Assembly: GCA_022653675.1 (NCBI GenBank)
Contig: JALCST010000001.1
Location: forward strand, 211,750-275,749
DNA length: 64,000 bases
Source of the DNA: Bacteroidales bacterium
GTDB taxonomy: Bacteria > Bacteroidota > Bacteroidia > Bacteroidales > UBA932
Reading direction: 5' to 3'
Position numbers and translations under genes: made by a program
In this document: piece by piece, positions 54,742-63,450 of the stretch
Layout: the number at the start of each line of letters is the position of its first letter
Numbering within the stretch: position 1 is the first letter of the stretch
Notes under the pieces: generated by a model
What the model saw: only the letters and a program-made list of their open reading frames with translations
The model's database searches: none
Told to the model about the DNA's origin: nothing

Positions 54742-56301
54742 CTACACTCTTTTCAACATCATTTCTATGAATGGATTGCGGTAGTGTTCCCCTTTCCGGA
54801 CAACGCCGTCAAGTCCCCTGCCTCCGTTGCGCGGCCTTTTCACATCCGCGAAAATACCTTTTTCGAGAGATGTGAACAATCCCTCCGAAACCATTTTTTC
54901 AAGTAGGTCCGTTGCATTGTTCAGGACGGTAGCTGCCCTCGTCTGTATTATTCCGCCAGGTTTGTAAGACATTTCGTCCCCGATCGACTTCATGTTGTTG
55001 AATATATACTTGGCATTCTCTATGGATAGATAACGGTCGCTCATATATGGGGTATGTATGGCTTCGGTAGGCATGCCTAAAAGCTGTATCCCCTGATGCG
55101 ACCATATTCCGGCTATGTTGAACAGAGCATCCTGAATATGTCCGCGGAAAATGTTTCCGGTCATGAATTTGGTCGGTGGCATATACTTCAGGCAGGCGTC
55201 CGGGAAGATCTCCCTTTCCATAAGGGCTTGTGCAAGTTCGTAAAGAAATCCGTTCTCGATGGAAGGATCCATCTCGAAAGCGTGGCCGAGTCCCATCTGT
55301 TTTTCAGGGATTCCTGCCAATGCCGCCAGCTGTTCGTTTATGAGATCGGAGGCAAGTACGGTGTGCGCTTCCTGGAAAGCGTCGGCCGTGGTGAGATAAT
55401 TGTCTTCCCCGGTGTTTATTATCACGCCGGCATAACCGTTGATCACCCTTGAGAAGAATTGGTCGATCAACGTGCGCTGCATGTTTATGTCCCTGAAAAG
55501 GATGCCGTACAGGGCGTCGTTCAGCATTACGTCGAGCCCTTCGAAAGCACCCATGACTGCGATTTCAGGCATACAAAGCCCCGAACAGTAATTACAAAGA
55601 CGTATGTAGCGTCCGAGCTCCTCGCCGACTTCGTCAAGGGCTTTGCGCATTATCCTGAAGTTCTCCTGTGTGGCGAAAGTGCCTCCGAACCCTTCCGTTG
55701 TCGCCCCGTAAGGTACATAATCGATCAGGGACTGGCCTGTGGAACGTATTACTGCTATTATGTCTGCTCCCTGCCTTGCGGCAGCCTGCGCCTGGACGAC
55801 ATCTTCGTAGATGTTGCCCGTTGCAACTATGACGTAAAGATAGGGCTGGCTCCCTTCCCCGATCGTTGCAATGTAATGGTTGCGGCGTGTACGACGTTGC
55901 TTGATACGATCAAGAGCGACTTTTATCAAGGGATCGTATGCTGTTTTTATCTGGTCCTCGGATGAGAATGGAAGCTTGGTAATATCCATTTTCCCCGCAG
56001 CAATCTTCTCGGCTATTTCCTGGGGCTGCAATCCGGTTTGCACAATGGCGTTCCCGATGTAATAAAGAGCTCCCTGGGAAAGAGAACCAGCATCCTTGAG
56101 TTCATCAGCCACTACATTGGGAAGGGGGACACCATTGGAATCAATTCCGTCTATTCCCATTAAGCGGCATAGTGTCCTTTCTACGGCAATCGTCGTATAC
56201 TGGTCGGCGAATTCCTGCACGTCATCGGCAATTTTCTTAGCCAGGGAACGGGCATATTCCACCTGTTTAAAATCAAGACCCAGTTTATTTTCCATAATCA
56301 T
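54742..56301 (-). CDS. kamD: Lysine 5,6-aminomutase alpha subunit
   Basis: 519 aa. A TIM-barrel partner of KamE; recognisable stretches are MGIDGIDSNGVPLPNVV, TRRNHYIATIGEGSQPYLYVI, and the glycine-rich substrate region NTGEDNYLTTADAF. The ATG at 56301 overlaps the kamC stop in an ATGA, showing translational coupling; a second ATG at 56295 is possible. Converts L-beta-lysine to 3,5-diaminohexanoate together with KamE. Confidence 0.96.
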   Translation of the reverse strand: MIMENKLGLDFKQVEYARSLAKKIADDVQEFADQYTTIAVERTLCRLMGIDGIDSNGVPLPNVVADELKDAGSLSQGALYYIGNAIVQTGLQPQEIAEKIAAGKMDITKLPFSSEDQIKTAYDPLIKVALDRIKQRRTRRNHYIATIGEGSQPYLYVIVATGNIYEDVVQAQAAARQGADIIAVIRSTGQSLIDYVPYGATTEGFGGTFATQENFRIMRKALDEVGEELGRYIRLCNYCSGLCMPEIAVMGAFEGLDVMLNDALYGILFRDINMQRTLIDQFFSRVINGYAGVIINTGEDNYLTTADAFQEAHTVLASDLINEQLAALAGIPEKQMGLGHAFEMDPSIENGFLYELAQALMEREIFPDACLKYMPPTKFMTGNIFRGHIQDALFNIAGIWSHQGIQLLGMPTEAIHTPYMSDRYLSIENAKYIFNNMKSIGDEMSYKPGGIIQTRAATVLNNATDLLEKMVSEGLFTSLEKGIFADVKRPRNGGRGLDGVVRKGEHYRNPFIEMMLKRV

Positions 56302-57644
56302 TTATCATTCAATATTTTCTTAGCCAAACCCAACCACTCTTCATCCACACCGAGTTGGGAAGCGACGTTTAAAGCTTCTTGCGGAATTTCGCGGTCGGAA
56401 CTCTCCACAAGTGCATAATTCATTTTTCCGTTCTCAATTCCAATGACTCTCAACCATCTGCATTCTTCTACAGGTAAAATGCAGTAATGAGTTGCGAGTA
56501 TCAAAGTTACGTTTTTTCTTCTTGCCGTCAAATCAGCAAGAGCCTCGACCATCGCACTACCCTCGACGGGATTCGTACTTCTGCAAGGTTCGTCCAGAAT
56601 TACCAGCGACTTTTCTCCATTTCCCGTAGAGCGAAGCATGGAATCGATCTCTTTCATCTCGTTTCCGAAAGACGAAAGCGCCGAGGACGGCCTCTCCTCC
56701 GGAGTAATCAGATAAATCTTCTCTTCGACGCAAAGAGTGGCATTGCAGGCAGGTAACGGCAACGCAAACTGTAAAAGGTATTGGCACAAGGCCACTGTTT
56801 TCAACGTCACGCTTTTTCCACCCATATTTGCTCCTATTACAATGGTAGGAACCCCACGCTTGAAAACTATGTCGCAGTATTGGTATATGCCCCCTTCCTT
56901 TTCAACCTGTGATTCCACTTCCGGATTCGAGTAACCGACGATCATTGACTTTCCTGTTCCGGAGATTTTCGGAATGCAAAGCGAACCGTGCTGCATGTAA
57001 TCGGCAACGGCACAATTAATATCGATTTCTGCAAGCGAATCCAACGCCTTCTCCAACCTTTTGGCAGCAGGCTTCAGCTTTCCGGCAAGCTGGATCAATA
57101 TGGCATGCTCTTCCTCTTTCTCGTCAGCCAGGAGGTTCACATCTTCCGGAGAAATTTTCAGCCGATGACGTATCTTGGCCAGACTAGGGCTGTAGCAATC
57201 GTATATATAAAATGACTCTATCCTCAGTTTTTCAGGATCTAGTACATCTACCACGTCCTCCAGGCTTTCGCTTGTTCCGAGCATTTCTATCTGCCCTGCC
57301 GTTTCTATAAGCAACCTCCTGACCTTTTCCCAAACCAAGGCGACGCGCTTGATCTCGAACAATTGGATCTCGTCCAGAACCGCCCCGAGTGCAAGCCTAT
57401 TCAAAGTAACCTTTATATCCTTGACTGGTTGCAAGGTATCCTGGATTTTGAGCAGAACACCGGCATTGCATACGACCTTTGAATAAAAAAGGGCAAGTAC
57501 CTCATAATGCTTCGCAATTTCGTCTCCATCAGTCATCATCCTCCTTTCGAGAAGTGTTTTTCTTCCAATAGGAGAACTGAAGCGAAGAGAGTCGACATAA
57601 AAGTCAATCCCACACGGGGAATCCAAAATATCACAAAGTTTCAT
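56298..57644 (-). CDS. kamC: MutS-like ATPase, lysine 5,6-aminomutase reactivase subunit KamC
   Basis: 448 aa. The C-terminal half is a MutS-type ATPase: Walker A GANMGGKSVTLK near residue 272, Walker B VILDEPCRSTNP near 350, and the following histidine ATHYCILP. The N-terminal mismatch-recognition domains of MutS are absent, and core/lever helices remain. Its place between kamB and kamD with ATGA overlaps on both sides points to a role in keeping the B12 mutase active, as named for homologues in other lysine fermenters. The mechanism is not visible in the sequence. Confidence 0.88.
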   Translation of the reverse strand: MKLCDILDSPCGIDFYVDSLRFSSPIGRKTLLERRMMTDGDEIAKHYEVLALFYSKVVCNAGVLLKIQDTLQPVKDIKVTLNRLALGAVLDEIQLFEIKRVALVWEKVRRLLIETAGQIEMLGTSESLEDVVDVLDPEKLRIESFYIYDCYSPSLAKIRHRLKISPEDVNLLADEKEEEHAILIQLAGKLKPAAKRLEKALDSLAEIDINCAVADYMQHGSLCIPKISGTGKSMIVGYSNPEVESQVEKEGGIYQYCDIVFKRGVPTIVIGANMGGKSVTLKTVALCQYLLQFALPLPACNATLCVEEKIYLITPEERPSSALSSFGNEMKEIDSMLRSTGNGEKSLVILDEPCRSTNPVEGSAMVEALADLTARRKNVTLILATHYCILPVEECRWLRVIGIENGKMNYALVESSDREIPQEALNVASQLGVDEEWLGLAKKILNDK

Positions 57645-58585
57645 TCCTCATCTTTTTTAGCTGATTCTTCAAATACGTTGTAGACTGGCATTCCGAGCCT
57701 GTCCGAAAGAGCTTCGCACATCTTTTCGCTGTCGAGCCTGTACCCGTTAGGAGCGACCGGATTGGCACATACGGCTATCAGTTCGCTCCTGTTCCTTACA
57801 GTGAGTTTCCCCTTCCGGCGCTGGAAATCGCGGTATACAGCCTCCGTAACGAATATCTTGGTAAAATCCGAAACGATGACCTCCATTCCATCCGGCATCG
57901 AAAGCAGTGTCTTGTCGGTCAACGCACCTTTTATTTCCACAGAATCGAGTTCGTCTATATTTTCCGGCAACCCGCCAGAAAAAGAGGATATCCTGCATAC
58001 GGCTGTGCGACGGGTACAAAGAGGCAACATAACCATTTCGACCGTATATGCAGTAGCACGTACTAGCTCCTTCATGTTGATGCTGTATGCAGCTCCCGTA
58101 GACAGCACAAGAGCATCGCTTACCGCCGGGGAAGCACTGCTAAGACGTGAAAGAGCCCCATCCAGCAATGTGATTTCCACACCGAAGCAACCGACCGAAT
58201 CTATCCATTTGCGCATGTCGGAGGTCATTACCGGACCGGAAAGGATCACATTCCCCTTGCGTAATGTCCTTGCAGTAACCACCATACCTAAAGACGTGGA
58301 TATATCCGTGACGTCTAGGACTTCAGCTTCCATGCGTCTTGACAGGAAATGCTTTTCGCTTGTTCCGAACACCGTACCTTCATCAAGGGTTATTGCAGGC
58401 TTGCGATTACCGTATAACTGGTCGACCGCCTCACCATCCATCCCGATCGAGGAAACCGCTACCGGAACATGCAATGATGAAAGACGTTTCAGTATATAGT
58501 TAAGGCATTCGGTCTTCCCGGAATTCTTCTCCATTCCGACGACCGAAACACTTTTAAATCTGCATAACCTGTCGATAAAAGGCAT
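57641..58585 (-). CDS. kamB: Lysine 5,6-aminomutase accessory/reactivase protein KamB
   Basis: 314 aa. An N-terminal P-loop-like site reads GMEKNSGKT (residues 17-25), recalling MobB-type NSGKT loops but with one extra residue between the glycine and GKT. The rest has alternating beta/alpha elements without a motif I know. The stop overlaps the kamC start (ATGA), so the two are made together. Assignment rests on position and the pairing with the MutS-like KamC. Confidence 0.85.
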   Translation of the reverse strand: MPFIDRLCRFKSVSVVGMEKNSGKTECLNYILKRLSSLHVPVAVSSIGMDGEAVDQLYGNRKPAITLDEGTVFGTSEKHFLSRRMEAEVLDVTDISTSLGMVVTARTLRKGNVILSGPVMTSDMRKWIDSVGCFGVEITLLDGALSRLSSASPAVSDALVLSTGAAYSINMKELVRATAYTVEMVMLPLCTRRTAVCRISSFSGGLPENIDELDSVEIKGALTDKTLLSMPDGMEVIVSDFTKIFVTEAVYRDFQRRKGKLTVRNRSELIAVCANPVAPNGYRLDSEKMCEALSDRLGMPVYNVFEESAKKDEE

Positions 58586-58617
58586 ACCTTTAATAATGGA
58601 AAGACGTTCGGATAAAA

Positions 58618-59889
58618 TTACTGTTTTTTCTCCTTGTTTACCGCAAAGTTAAGGCATCTGTCCCTCCGAAGGTATTTATCGGGTTCAATGGACATCTGCT
58701 TCCCTTCGAGAAGGGTGAGGACCCCGTCCGGCTTCTGCTCAACGCAATTCTTGCAGTGACATTCGCTATGGTAGTCGGTCGGCTCGGTATAAGTGGTGAT
58801 CACTCCCTCGAAATTACGGAGTACGACCTTTCCGGGCGCTTGGGAAATCACATACTGTGGCATTACGGGGATCTTCCCTCCTCCACCAGGAGCATCCACC
58901 ACAAATGTCGGTACGGCGAACCCCGAAGTATGGCCGCGAAGCCCTTCGATGATCTCGATCCCTTTCGATACGGGGGTACGGAAATGCCCCAGTCCCATCG
59001 ACAAGTCGCATTGGTAAATATAATAAGGGCGCACACGTATCTTGACAAGTTCCTGAACGAGTTTCTTCATTATGTATACACAATCGTTGACCCCTCGTAA
59101 CAGAACGCTCTGGTTCCCGAGAGGAATACCGGCATCAGCCAGCATCTGGCATGCCCTGCTGCTTTCAGGTGTTATCTCGTTCGGATGGTTGAAATGAGTG
59201 TTCAACCATATGGGATGATACTTCTTCAGCATATTGCAAAGCTCCGGGGTAATTCTTTGAGGACATACTACCGGGGTACGTGTCCCTATGCGTATGATTT
59301 CCACGTGATCTATAGCACGAAGACGGGAAATAATGCTTTCAAGCTTCTCATCGCCGACCATCAGCGCATCACCTCCGGACAGCAGTACGTCGCGGACTTC
59401 CGGAGTCTTGCGTATGTATTCTATTGCCGCATCTATCTTTTCATCCGACATTTCGTGGTCTTCGTGACCTGCGAAACGGCGGCGGGTACAATGGCGGCAA
59501 TACATCGAACACATGTCGGTAATGAGAAAAAGGACCCTGTCAGGATAACGGTGGGTCAGGCCCGGCGTGGGCGAATCCACGTCCTCGTGAAGCGGATCCA
59601 CAAGATCTGCCGGCGAGATGACTGTCTCTGCGGCAGTAGGAATCGATTGCATCCTTATTGGATCGAAAGGATCATCGGGATCTATCAAGGAAAGATAATA
59701 TGGAGTAATTGCCATCCGGAAACGCGAAAGGGCCTTGACTACGCCCTCCTGGTCTTCCTTGGAAAGCTTAATATATTTGTTCAGATCCTCGAATGATTCT
59801 ATCCTGTTACGGACCTGCCAGTTCCAATCGTTCCATTCGGCGTCTGCAACGTCAGGAAAAAGGATTTTCCTTCTCGATACAGTGTTCAT
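58618..59889 (-). CDS. kamA: Lysine 2,3-aminomutase (radical SAM, PLP-dependent)
   Basis: 423 aa. Radical SAM cysteines C127, C131 and C134 in [18 protein letters not shown] lysine K339 in [11 protein letters not shown]-terminal zinc-type cysteines in ECHCKNC. This is the full long form, unlike EpmB-type lysine mutases. It converts L-lysine to L-beta-lysine, the first step of the pathway. Five bases separate it from kdd upstream and 32 from kamB. Confidence 0.97.
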   Translation of the reverse strand: MNTVSRRKILFPDVADAEWNDWNWQVRNRIESFEDLNKYIKLSKEDQEGVVKALSRFRMAITPYYLSLIDPDDPFDPIRMQSIPTAAETVISPADLVDPLHEDVDSPTPGLTHRYPDRVLFLITDMCSMYCRHCTRRRFAGHEDHEMSDEKIDAAIEYIRKTPEVRDVLLSGGDALMVGDEKLESIISRLRAIDHVEIIRIGTRTPVVCPQRITPELCNMLKKYHPIWLNTHFNHPNEITPESSRACQMLADAGIPLGNQSVLLRGVNDCVYIMKKLVQELVKIRVRPYYIYQCDLSMGLGHFRTPVSKGIEIIEGLRGHTSGFAVPTFVVDAPGGGGKIPVMPQYVISQAPGKVVLRNFEGVITTYTEPTDYHSECHCKNCVEQKPDGVLTLLEGKQMSIEPDKYLRRDRCLNFAVNKEKKQ

Positions 59890-59894
59890 GGCAT

Positions 59895-60935
59895 CTATGC
59901 ATAAAGTTCGGTAAACAGTTTTCTGAGCACTGGACTCTCTCGAAGCAGATTAAGGGTAAGTTCCGCATGGCCTTTGGTATAGCCATTGCCGATTATCATT
60001 GTAACATCCTTACCTACGCCTTCGGCTCCTAGGGCAGCCTTCGTGAAACTGGTTGCCATCGAGAAGAAATAAACGATCCCATCATCCTTCGTACAAAGGA
60101 TGGAGGTCATTTCGGTATCCGGGATATTAACGTTATTGATGGTTACGTCGCACATCTTTCCATCCGTTAGCTTTTCGATTTCTTCGAGAACCGGCACCGG
60201 CTGGGTAGCATCGGCAGAGAAGACATAATCACAGAATCCCAAAGCCTTGAGACGGTCGGTAGATTTCTGGCTGTGGCAAAGGCCAATGACTTTTCCATCT
60301 GGCCCGGCACATTTCTTGGCCTCATAGCAACACAACATTCCGCTTTTTCCTCCGGCACCTATTATTAGAACCGTCATCCCAGGCTTTACCAGTTTGGCTG
60401 TCTGAGCTGGGGCACCAGCAACATCAAGAGCTGAAAGCACAAGATTTTCAGGCATGTCGTCTGGAATCTTCGCATAAATCCCGCTCTCGAAGAGAATGGC
60501 TTTGCCTTCGATGTCCACCTGGTCAATATCCTTGCGGATCGCTTTTATTTTGTCGATACGAAGAGGGGTCAGAGAAAGGGAAACCAGAGTCGCTATCTTA
60601 TCACCCGGTTTTAAATCTATCTTACCGGCAAGGGAATCACCTATTTTATCCACTGTACCAAGAAGCATTCCGCCCGAACCGGTGACCGGATTTCGGTGCT
60701 TGCCCTGCTTTGCGACTATATCCGTCATTATTTCGGCAATTTTCTTTTCATCTCCGCCCGCTTGCTCGCAAATCTGTGTGAAACTTGCCGAATCTATGTT
60801 AAGCGTCTTTACGTCGATAAGGATTTCGTCATCGTATATTTCAGTCATATCATTGTCTACCTTGTCAGCTGGCTGTGGCAATACCCCTTTGGGTTCAATC
60901 ACTCTGTGAATACCGTACCTGTTTCCTTTTTTCAT
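59895..60935 (-). CDS. kdd: L-erythro-3,5-diaminohexanoate dehydrogenase
   Basis: 346 aa, with a Rossmann loop [19 protein letters not shown] in the middle. The opening ([21 protein letters not shown]) is typical of Kdd proteins. It oxidatively deaminates 3,5-diaminohexanoate to 3-keto-5-aminohexanoate with NAD(P). Position between kce and kamA agrees with lysine operons in other fermenters. Confidence 0.94.
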   Translation of the reverse strand: MKKGNRYGIHRVIEPKGVLPQPADKVDNDMTEIYDDEILIDVKTLNIDSASFTQICEQAGGDEKKIAEIMTDIVAKQGKHRNPVTGSGGMLLGTVDKIGDSLAGKIDLKPGDKIATLVSLSLTPLRIDKIKAIRKDIDQVDIEGKAILFESGIYAKIPDDMPENLVLSALDVAGAPAQTAKLVKPGMTVLIIGAGGKSGMLCCYEAKKCAGPDGKVIGLCHSQKSTDRLKALGFCDYVFSADATQPVPVLEEIEKLTDGKMCDVTINNVNIPDTEMTSILCTKDDGIVYFFSMATSFTKAALGAEGVGKDVTMIIGNGYTKGHAELTLNLLRESPVLRKLFTELYA

Positions 60936-60976
60936 ATCAATCAGTGCAATTATTTTTATATAACAATATTGTTTTA

Positions 60977-61798
60977 TTAATTTATAGACATTATTTTGCG
61001 GGCTTCATCCGGAGAAGCGATCTCTCTTCCGAATTCCCTGGCCATACGTACCACCTTTTCCACCAAGGCTCCGTTCGAAGGGGCAAGGACGCCTTTCGAG
61101 AGATACACATTATCTTCGAATCCAACTCTTACATGACCTCCGTCCAGAATGGAAAGCATTGCGATCGGAAATTCATGGCGTCCGATACCGGTTGCCGTAT
61201 AAACCGCCCCTTCAGGAAGGGCACTGCGCATATAACCGAAATTAAGTATGGAAGCCCCTATTCCACCATTCACGCCAAATCCTATATTGAATTGGAAAGG
61301 AGGCGTAATTGTTCCTTCTGATTTTATTATTCGCAAAGCCTGTTCTATGTGAGATTTATCAAAACATTCTATTTCGGGTTTGATATGCCTGGCCTGCATT
61401 TTTCTGGCGAAATTTTTGATGCTGTTTTCTGTATTTACAAATATGTCATCGCCTCCGAAGTTCAAGGTACCGCAATCGAGGGTAGCTATCTCAGGATTTA
61501 GTTCAGTGGGTTGAAGACGTTCGTCGTCCGTCATTCCGCATGCTCCTCCAGTGGAAGGCATTATTATGATACCAGGACAAGCTTCTCTTATAGCATCCAT
61601 GATGGCCTTGAAGCGGGCCTTGCTTTGTGTAGGCGTTCCGTCGTCTTCACGCACGTGCAAATGAATCATTGCAGCTCCAGCGTTATAAGCGGAACGAGCT
61701 TCCCTAACGCATTCTTCTACTGTATAAGGTACGGCCGGATTGTGCTTCTTTGTCACTTCGGCTCCGCAGATAGCGGCAGTAATTACTAGTTTCTCCAT
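60977..61798 (-). CDS. kce: 3-keto-5-aminohexanoate cleavage enzyme
   Basis: 273 aa TIM barrel (BKACE/DUF849 family). Metal ligands: AAMIHLHVRED (two histidines) and the C-terminal glutamate of RVGFEDNVY. With acetyl-CoA it cleaves 3-keto-5-aminohexanoate to acetoacetate and 3-aminobutyryl-CoA. The pathway neighbours make this substrate choice likely among BKACE members. Confidence 0.95.
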   Translation of the reverse strand: MEKLVITAAICGAEVTKKHNPAVPYTVEECVREARSAYNAGAAMIHLHVREDDGTPTQSKARFKAIMDAIREACPGIIIMPSTGGACGMTDDERLQPTELNPEIATLDCGTLNFGGDDIFVNTENSIKNFARKMQARHIKPEIECFDKSHIEQALRIIKSEGTITPPFQFNIGFGVNGGIGASILNFGYMRSALPEGAVYTATGIGRHEFPIAMLSILDGGHVRVGFEDNVYLSKGVLAPSNGALVEKVVRMAREFGREIASPDEARKIMSIN

Positions 61799-61803
61799 AT
61801 ATT

Positions 61804-62205
61804 TTATTCAGATTGATGTTTAATTCTCTGGCACTCTTTCAATGTAACGCAAGTCCCGCTTGCACGGCATACGACTACAGGCTTTTCAAGCTCCTCCGCT
61901 GCGGATTCGCTTATATCGGGACGCGAGACAGCCACCTTCCGTGCTTCGAAAACCATACGGCGGCTCGTATTTCCTACGGATACTATTTTTCCCGTCGCCT
62001 CAATGAAATCACCGGAACGCACCGGAGCTAGGAATTCCACGCTGTCATAAGCACGAAACAGTCCTTCGTCTCCGTCGTAAATTATCAGAAGTTCAGTCGC
62101 CACATCGCCGAAGAGTTCGAGCATCTTCGCGCCATCAACAAGATTGCCGCCATAATGTGCGTCCTTGCTGCTCATCCTAACACGGATCATTGCTTTATTT
62201 GCCAT
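61804..62205 (-). CDS. kal: 3-aminobutyryl-CoA ammonia lyase
   Basis: 133 aa from the ATG at 62205 ([20 protein letters not shown]); the longer in-frame start at 62250 lies inside the promoter. A hotdog-fold protein ([21 protein letters not shown]), which removes ammonia from 3-aminobutyryl-CoA to give crotonyl-CoA. First gene of the lysine operon, with the promoter 33-63 bases upstream. Confidence 0.93.
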   Translation of the reverse strand: MANKAMIRVRMSSKDAHYGGNLVDGAKMLELFGDVATELLIIYDGDEGLFRAYDSVEFLAPVRSGDFIEATGKIVSVGNTSRRMVFEARKVAVSRPDISESAAEELEKPVVVCRASGTCVTLKECQRIKHQSE

Positions 62206-62237
62206 TCTTTTTATTTTTTTAATTTTACGAAGAATTA

Positions 62238-62268
62238 CAAATATACACAATATTTTTTACTTTTCAAA
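62238..62268 (-). promoter_or_regulatory. Promoter of the lysine fermentation operon
   Basis: On the minus strand: TTTG (62265-62268), a 19-base spacer, then TATATTTG (62238-62245). Both boxes and the spacing fit the Bacteroidota housekeeping promoter. It is 33 bases from the kal ATG. Confidence 0.75.
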
Positions 62269-62290
62269 TTAAAGTTTGAAAGTAAAAAGA
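62253..62290. promoter_or_regulatory. Long inverted repeat overlapping the -33 box of the lysine promoter
   Basis: TTTTTTACTTTTCAAA (62253-62268) and TTTGAAAGTAAAAAGA (62275-62290) are inverted with one base offset, around TTAAAG. The left arm contains the -33 TTTG of the kal promoter. It lies 24 bases after the acyltransferase stop. It could be an operator, a weak terminator for the upstream gene, or both; on the minus strand no clean T-run follows. Confidence 0.5.
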
Positions 62291-62313
62291 GCAAAAATGT
62301 AACAAATCGAAAT

Positions 62314-63450
62314 CTACCTGTTAATGATGGGATTGGCGTAAATTTCGAGAAAGATCTTCTCAACTTCATCCAAATCAATTCCTTCAGGCACTTTCTTGAG
62401 TTGCGTATTCATATAATGGACAAATTTATCCTTCTCGGAAGGATAATATTTGTTACAATGTTCGTTGTTTCCGCGAAGCAGGTCAAGTGCGATAAAATTA
62501 TTTGGATAAAGTTTGTAATTTCTGTGAATTTTGTCGTCAATAATTGCTCCGAGACACTGGAAACGCATATTGTGGTCAAGTGTAGAGCAAGTGCTGAGTT
62601 CTTCATATGTAATAGGTTCACAAAACGACACGTGAATCCTACCCTTAGGTTGCCGGATCCCCGTAAGCATACTATTGTAATCCTCATCGGGAGCCTTAAC
62701 GTAAGGCTTGTCGGAATGCGCTTTTTTTACCAGTTCAATAGCTTTAAGAATATCGCAGGACTCAAATTCATAAGAAAACGAAACGGGCAAAATTCTTACG
62801 TCCATGAAATCCTTGACGAAATCCCCTGTACCGCTCATCGCAAGCATTTTCAAAAGTCCCTGTTCGGTGAAATCGTTGCCATCTTTCGTGCGTCCCTGCC
62901 TCTGGGCAAGCCAGATGGAATTGGCATTTTCGGTAATCCTCATCCTAATGTATTCCGAGAGTACTTTCGACGTACTGTACACCTCGCGGGGATTCAAGCT
63001 ACGTGTAACCTTTATCATTCTGTTGGAACGAATTATATCCTCGAAGAAAGAATCCTTGACAAGATTGTCTCCTACAGCTATTTCAGTGAGAGGCAAATGG
63101 TTGTCAAAAAATATTATTTGAGTGAAGCCCGCATCGAGAACGATGTCCCGATGATTCGAAAGAAGCAAATACTTGGGAACCCTGCCTTTGGAATCCTTAT
63201 TGAAATAATCGAGGCCATCGTATGTAAGGCCATCGGTGCTTTTCAAAATTACGGCCTTGATTACAACGGACATCACATCGTTCTGGAACTGGTCTACTGT
63301 CTTGACGTTGGACAAAAGCTTGACGATAGTATCAGCATCCTGGTCGGGAAACAGATATTTCGAAATCTTCTTTATATTTGGATTGGTCGAAACCCTTCTC
63401 AGCGCTTCAGAAGCTTCAGCGTCATTAAATGGCCTTATCTCTTCGTACAT
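62314..63450 (-). CDS. 1-acyl-sn-glycerol-3-phosphate acyltransferase family protein
   Basis: 378 aa. The PlsC/PlsB-like motif I reads YLLLSNHRDIVLDAGF, with the His-Asp pair; further family blocks are WLAQRQGRTKDG and GRIHVSFCEPI. It probably acylates glycerol-3-phosphate or lysophosphatidate in phospholipid synthesis. The 5' end overlaps the upstream membrane protein gene by 26 bases. Not part of the lysine operon as judged by the promoter between them. Confidence 0.88.
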   Translation of the reverse strand: MYEEIRPFNDAEASEALRRVSTNPNIKKISKYLFPDQDADTIVKLLSNVKTVDQFQNDVMSVVIKAVILKSTDGLTYDGLDYFNKDSKGRVPKYLLLSNHRDIVLDAGFTQIIFFDNHLPLTEIAVGDNLVKDSFFEDIIRSNRMIKVTRSLNPREVYSTSKVLSEYIRMRITENANSIWLAQRQGRTKDGNDFTEQGLLKMLAMSGTGDFVKDFMDVRILPVSFSYEFESCDILKAIELVKKAHSDKPYVKAPDEDYNSMLTGIRQPKGRIHVSFCEPITYEELSTCSTLDHNMRFQCLGAIIDDKIHRNYKLYPNNFIALDLLRGNNEHCNKYYPSEKDKFVHYMNTQLKKVPEGIDLDEVEKIFLEIYANPIINR

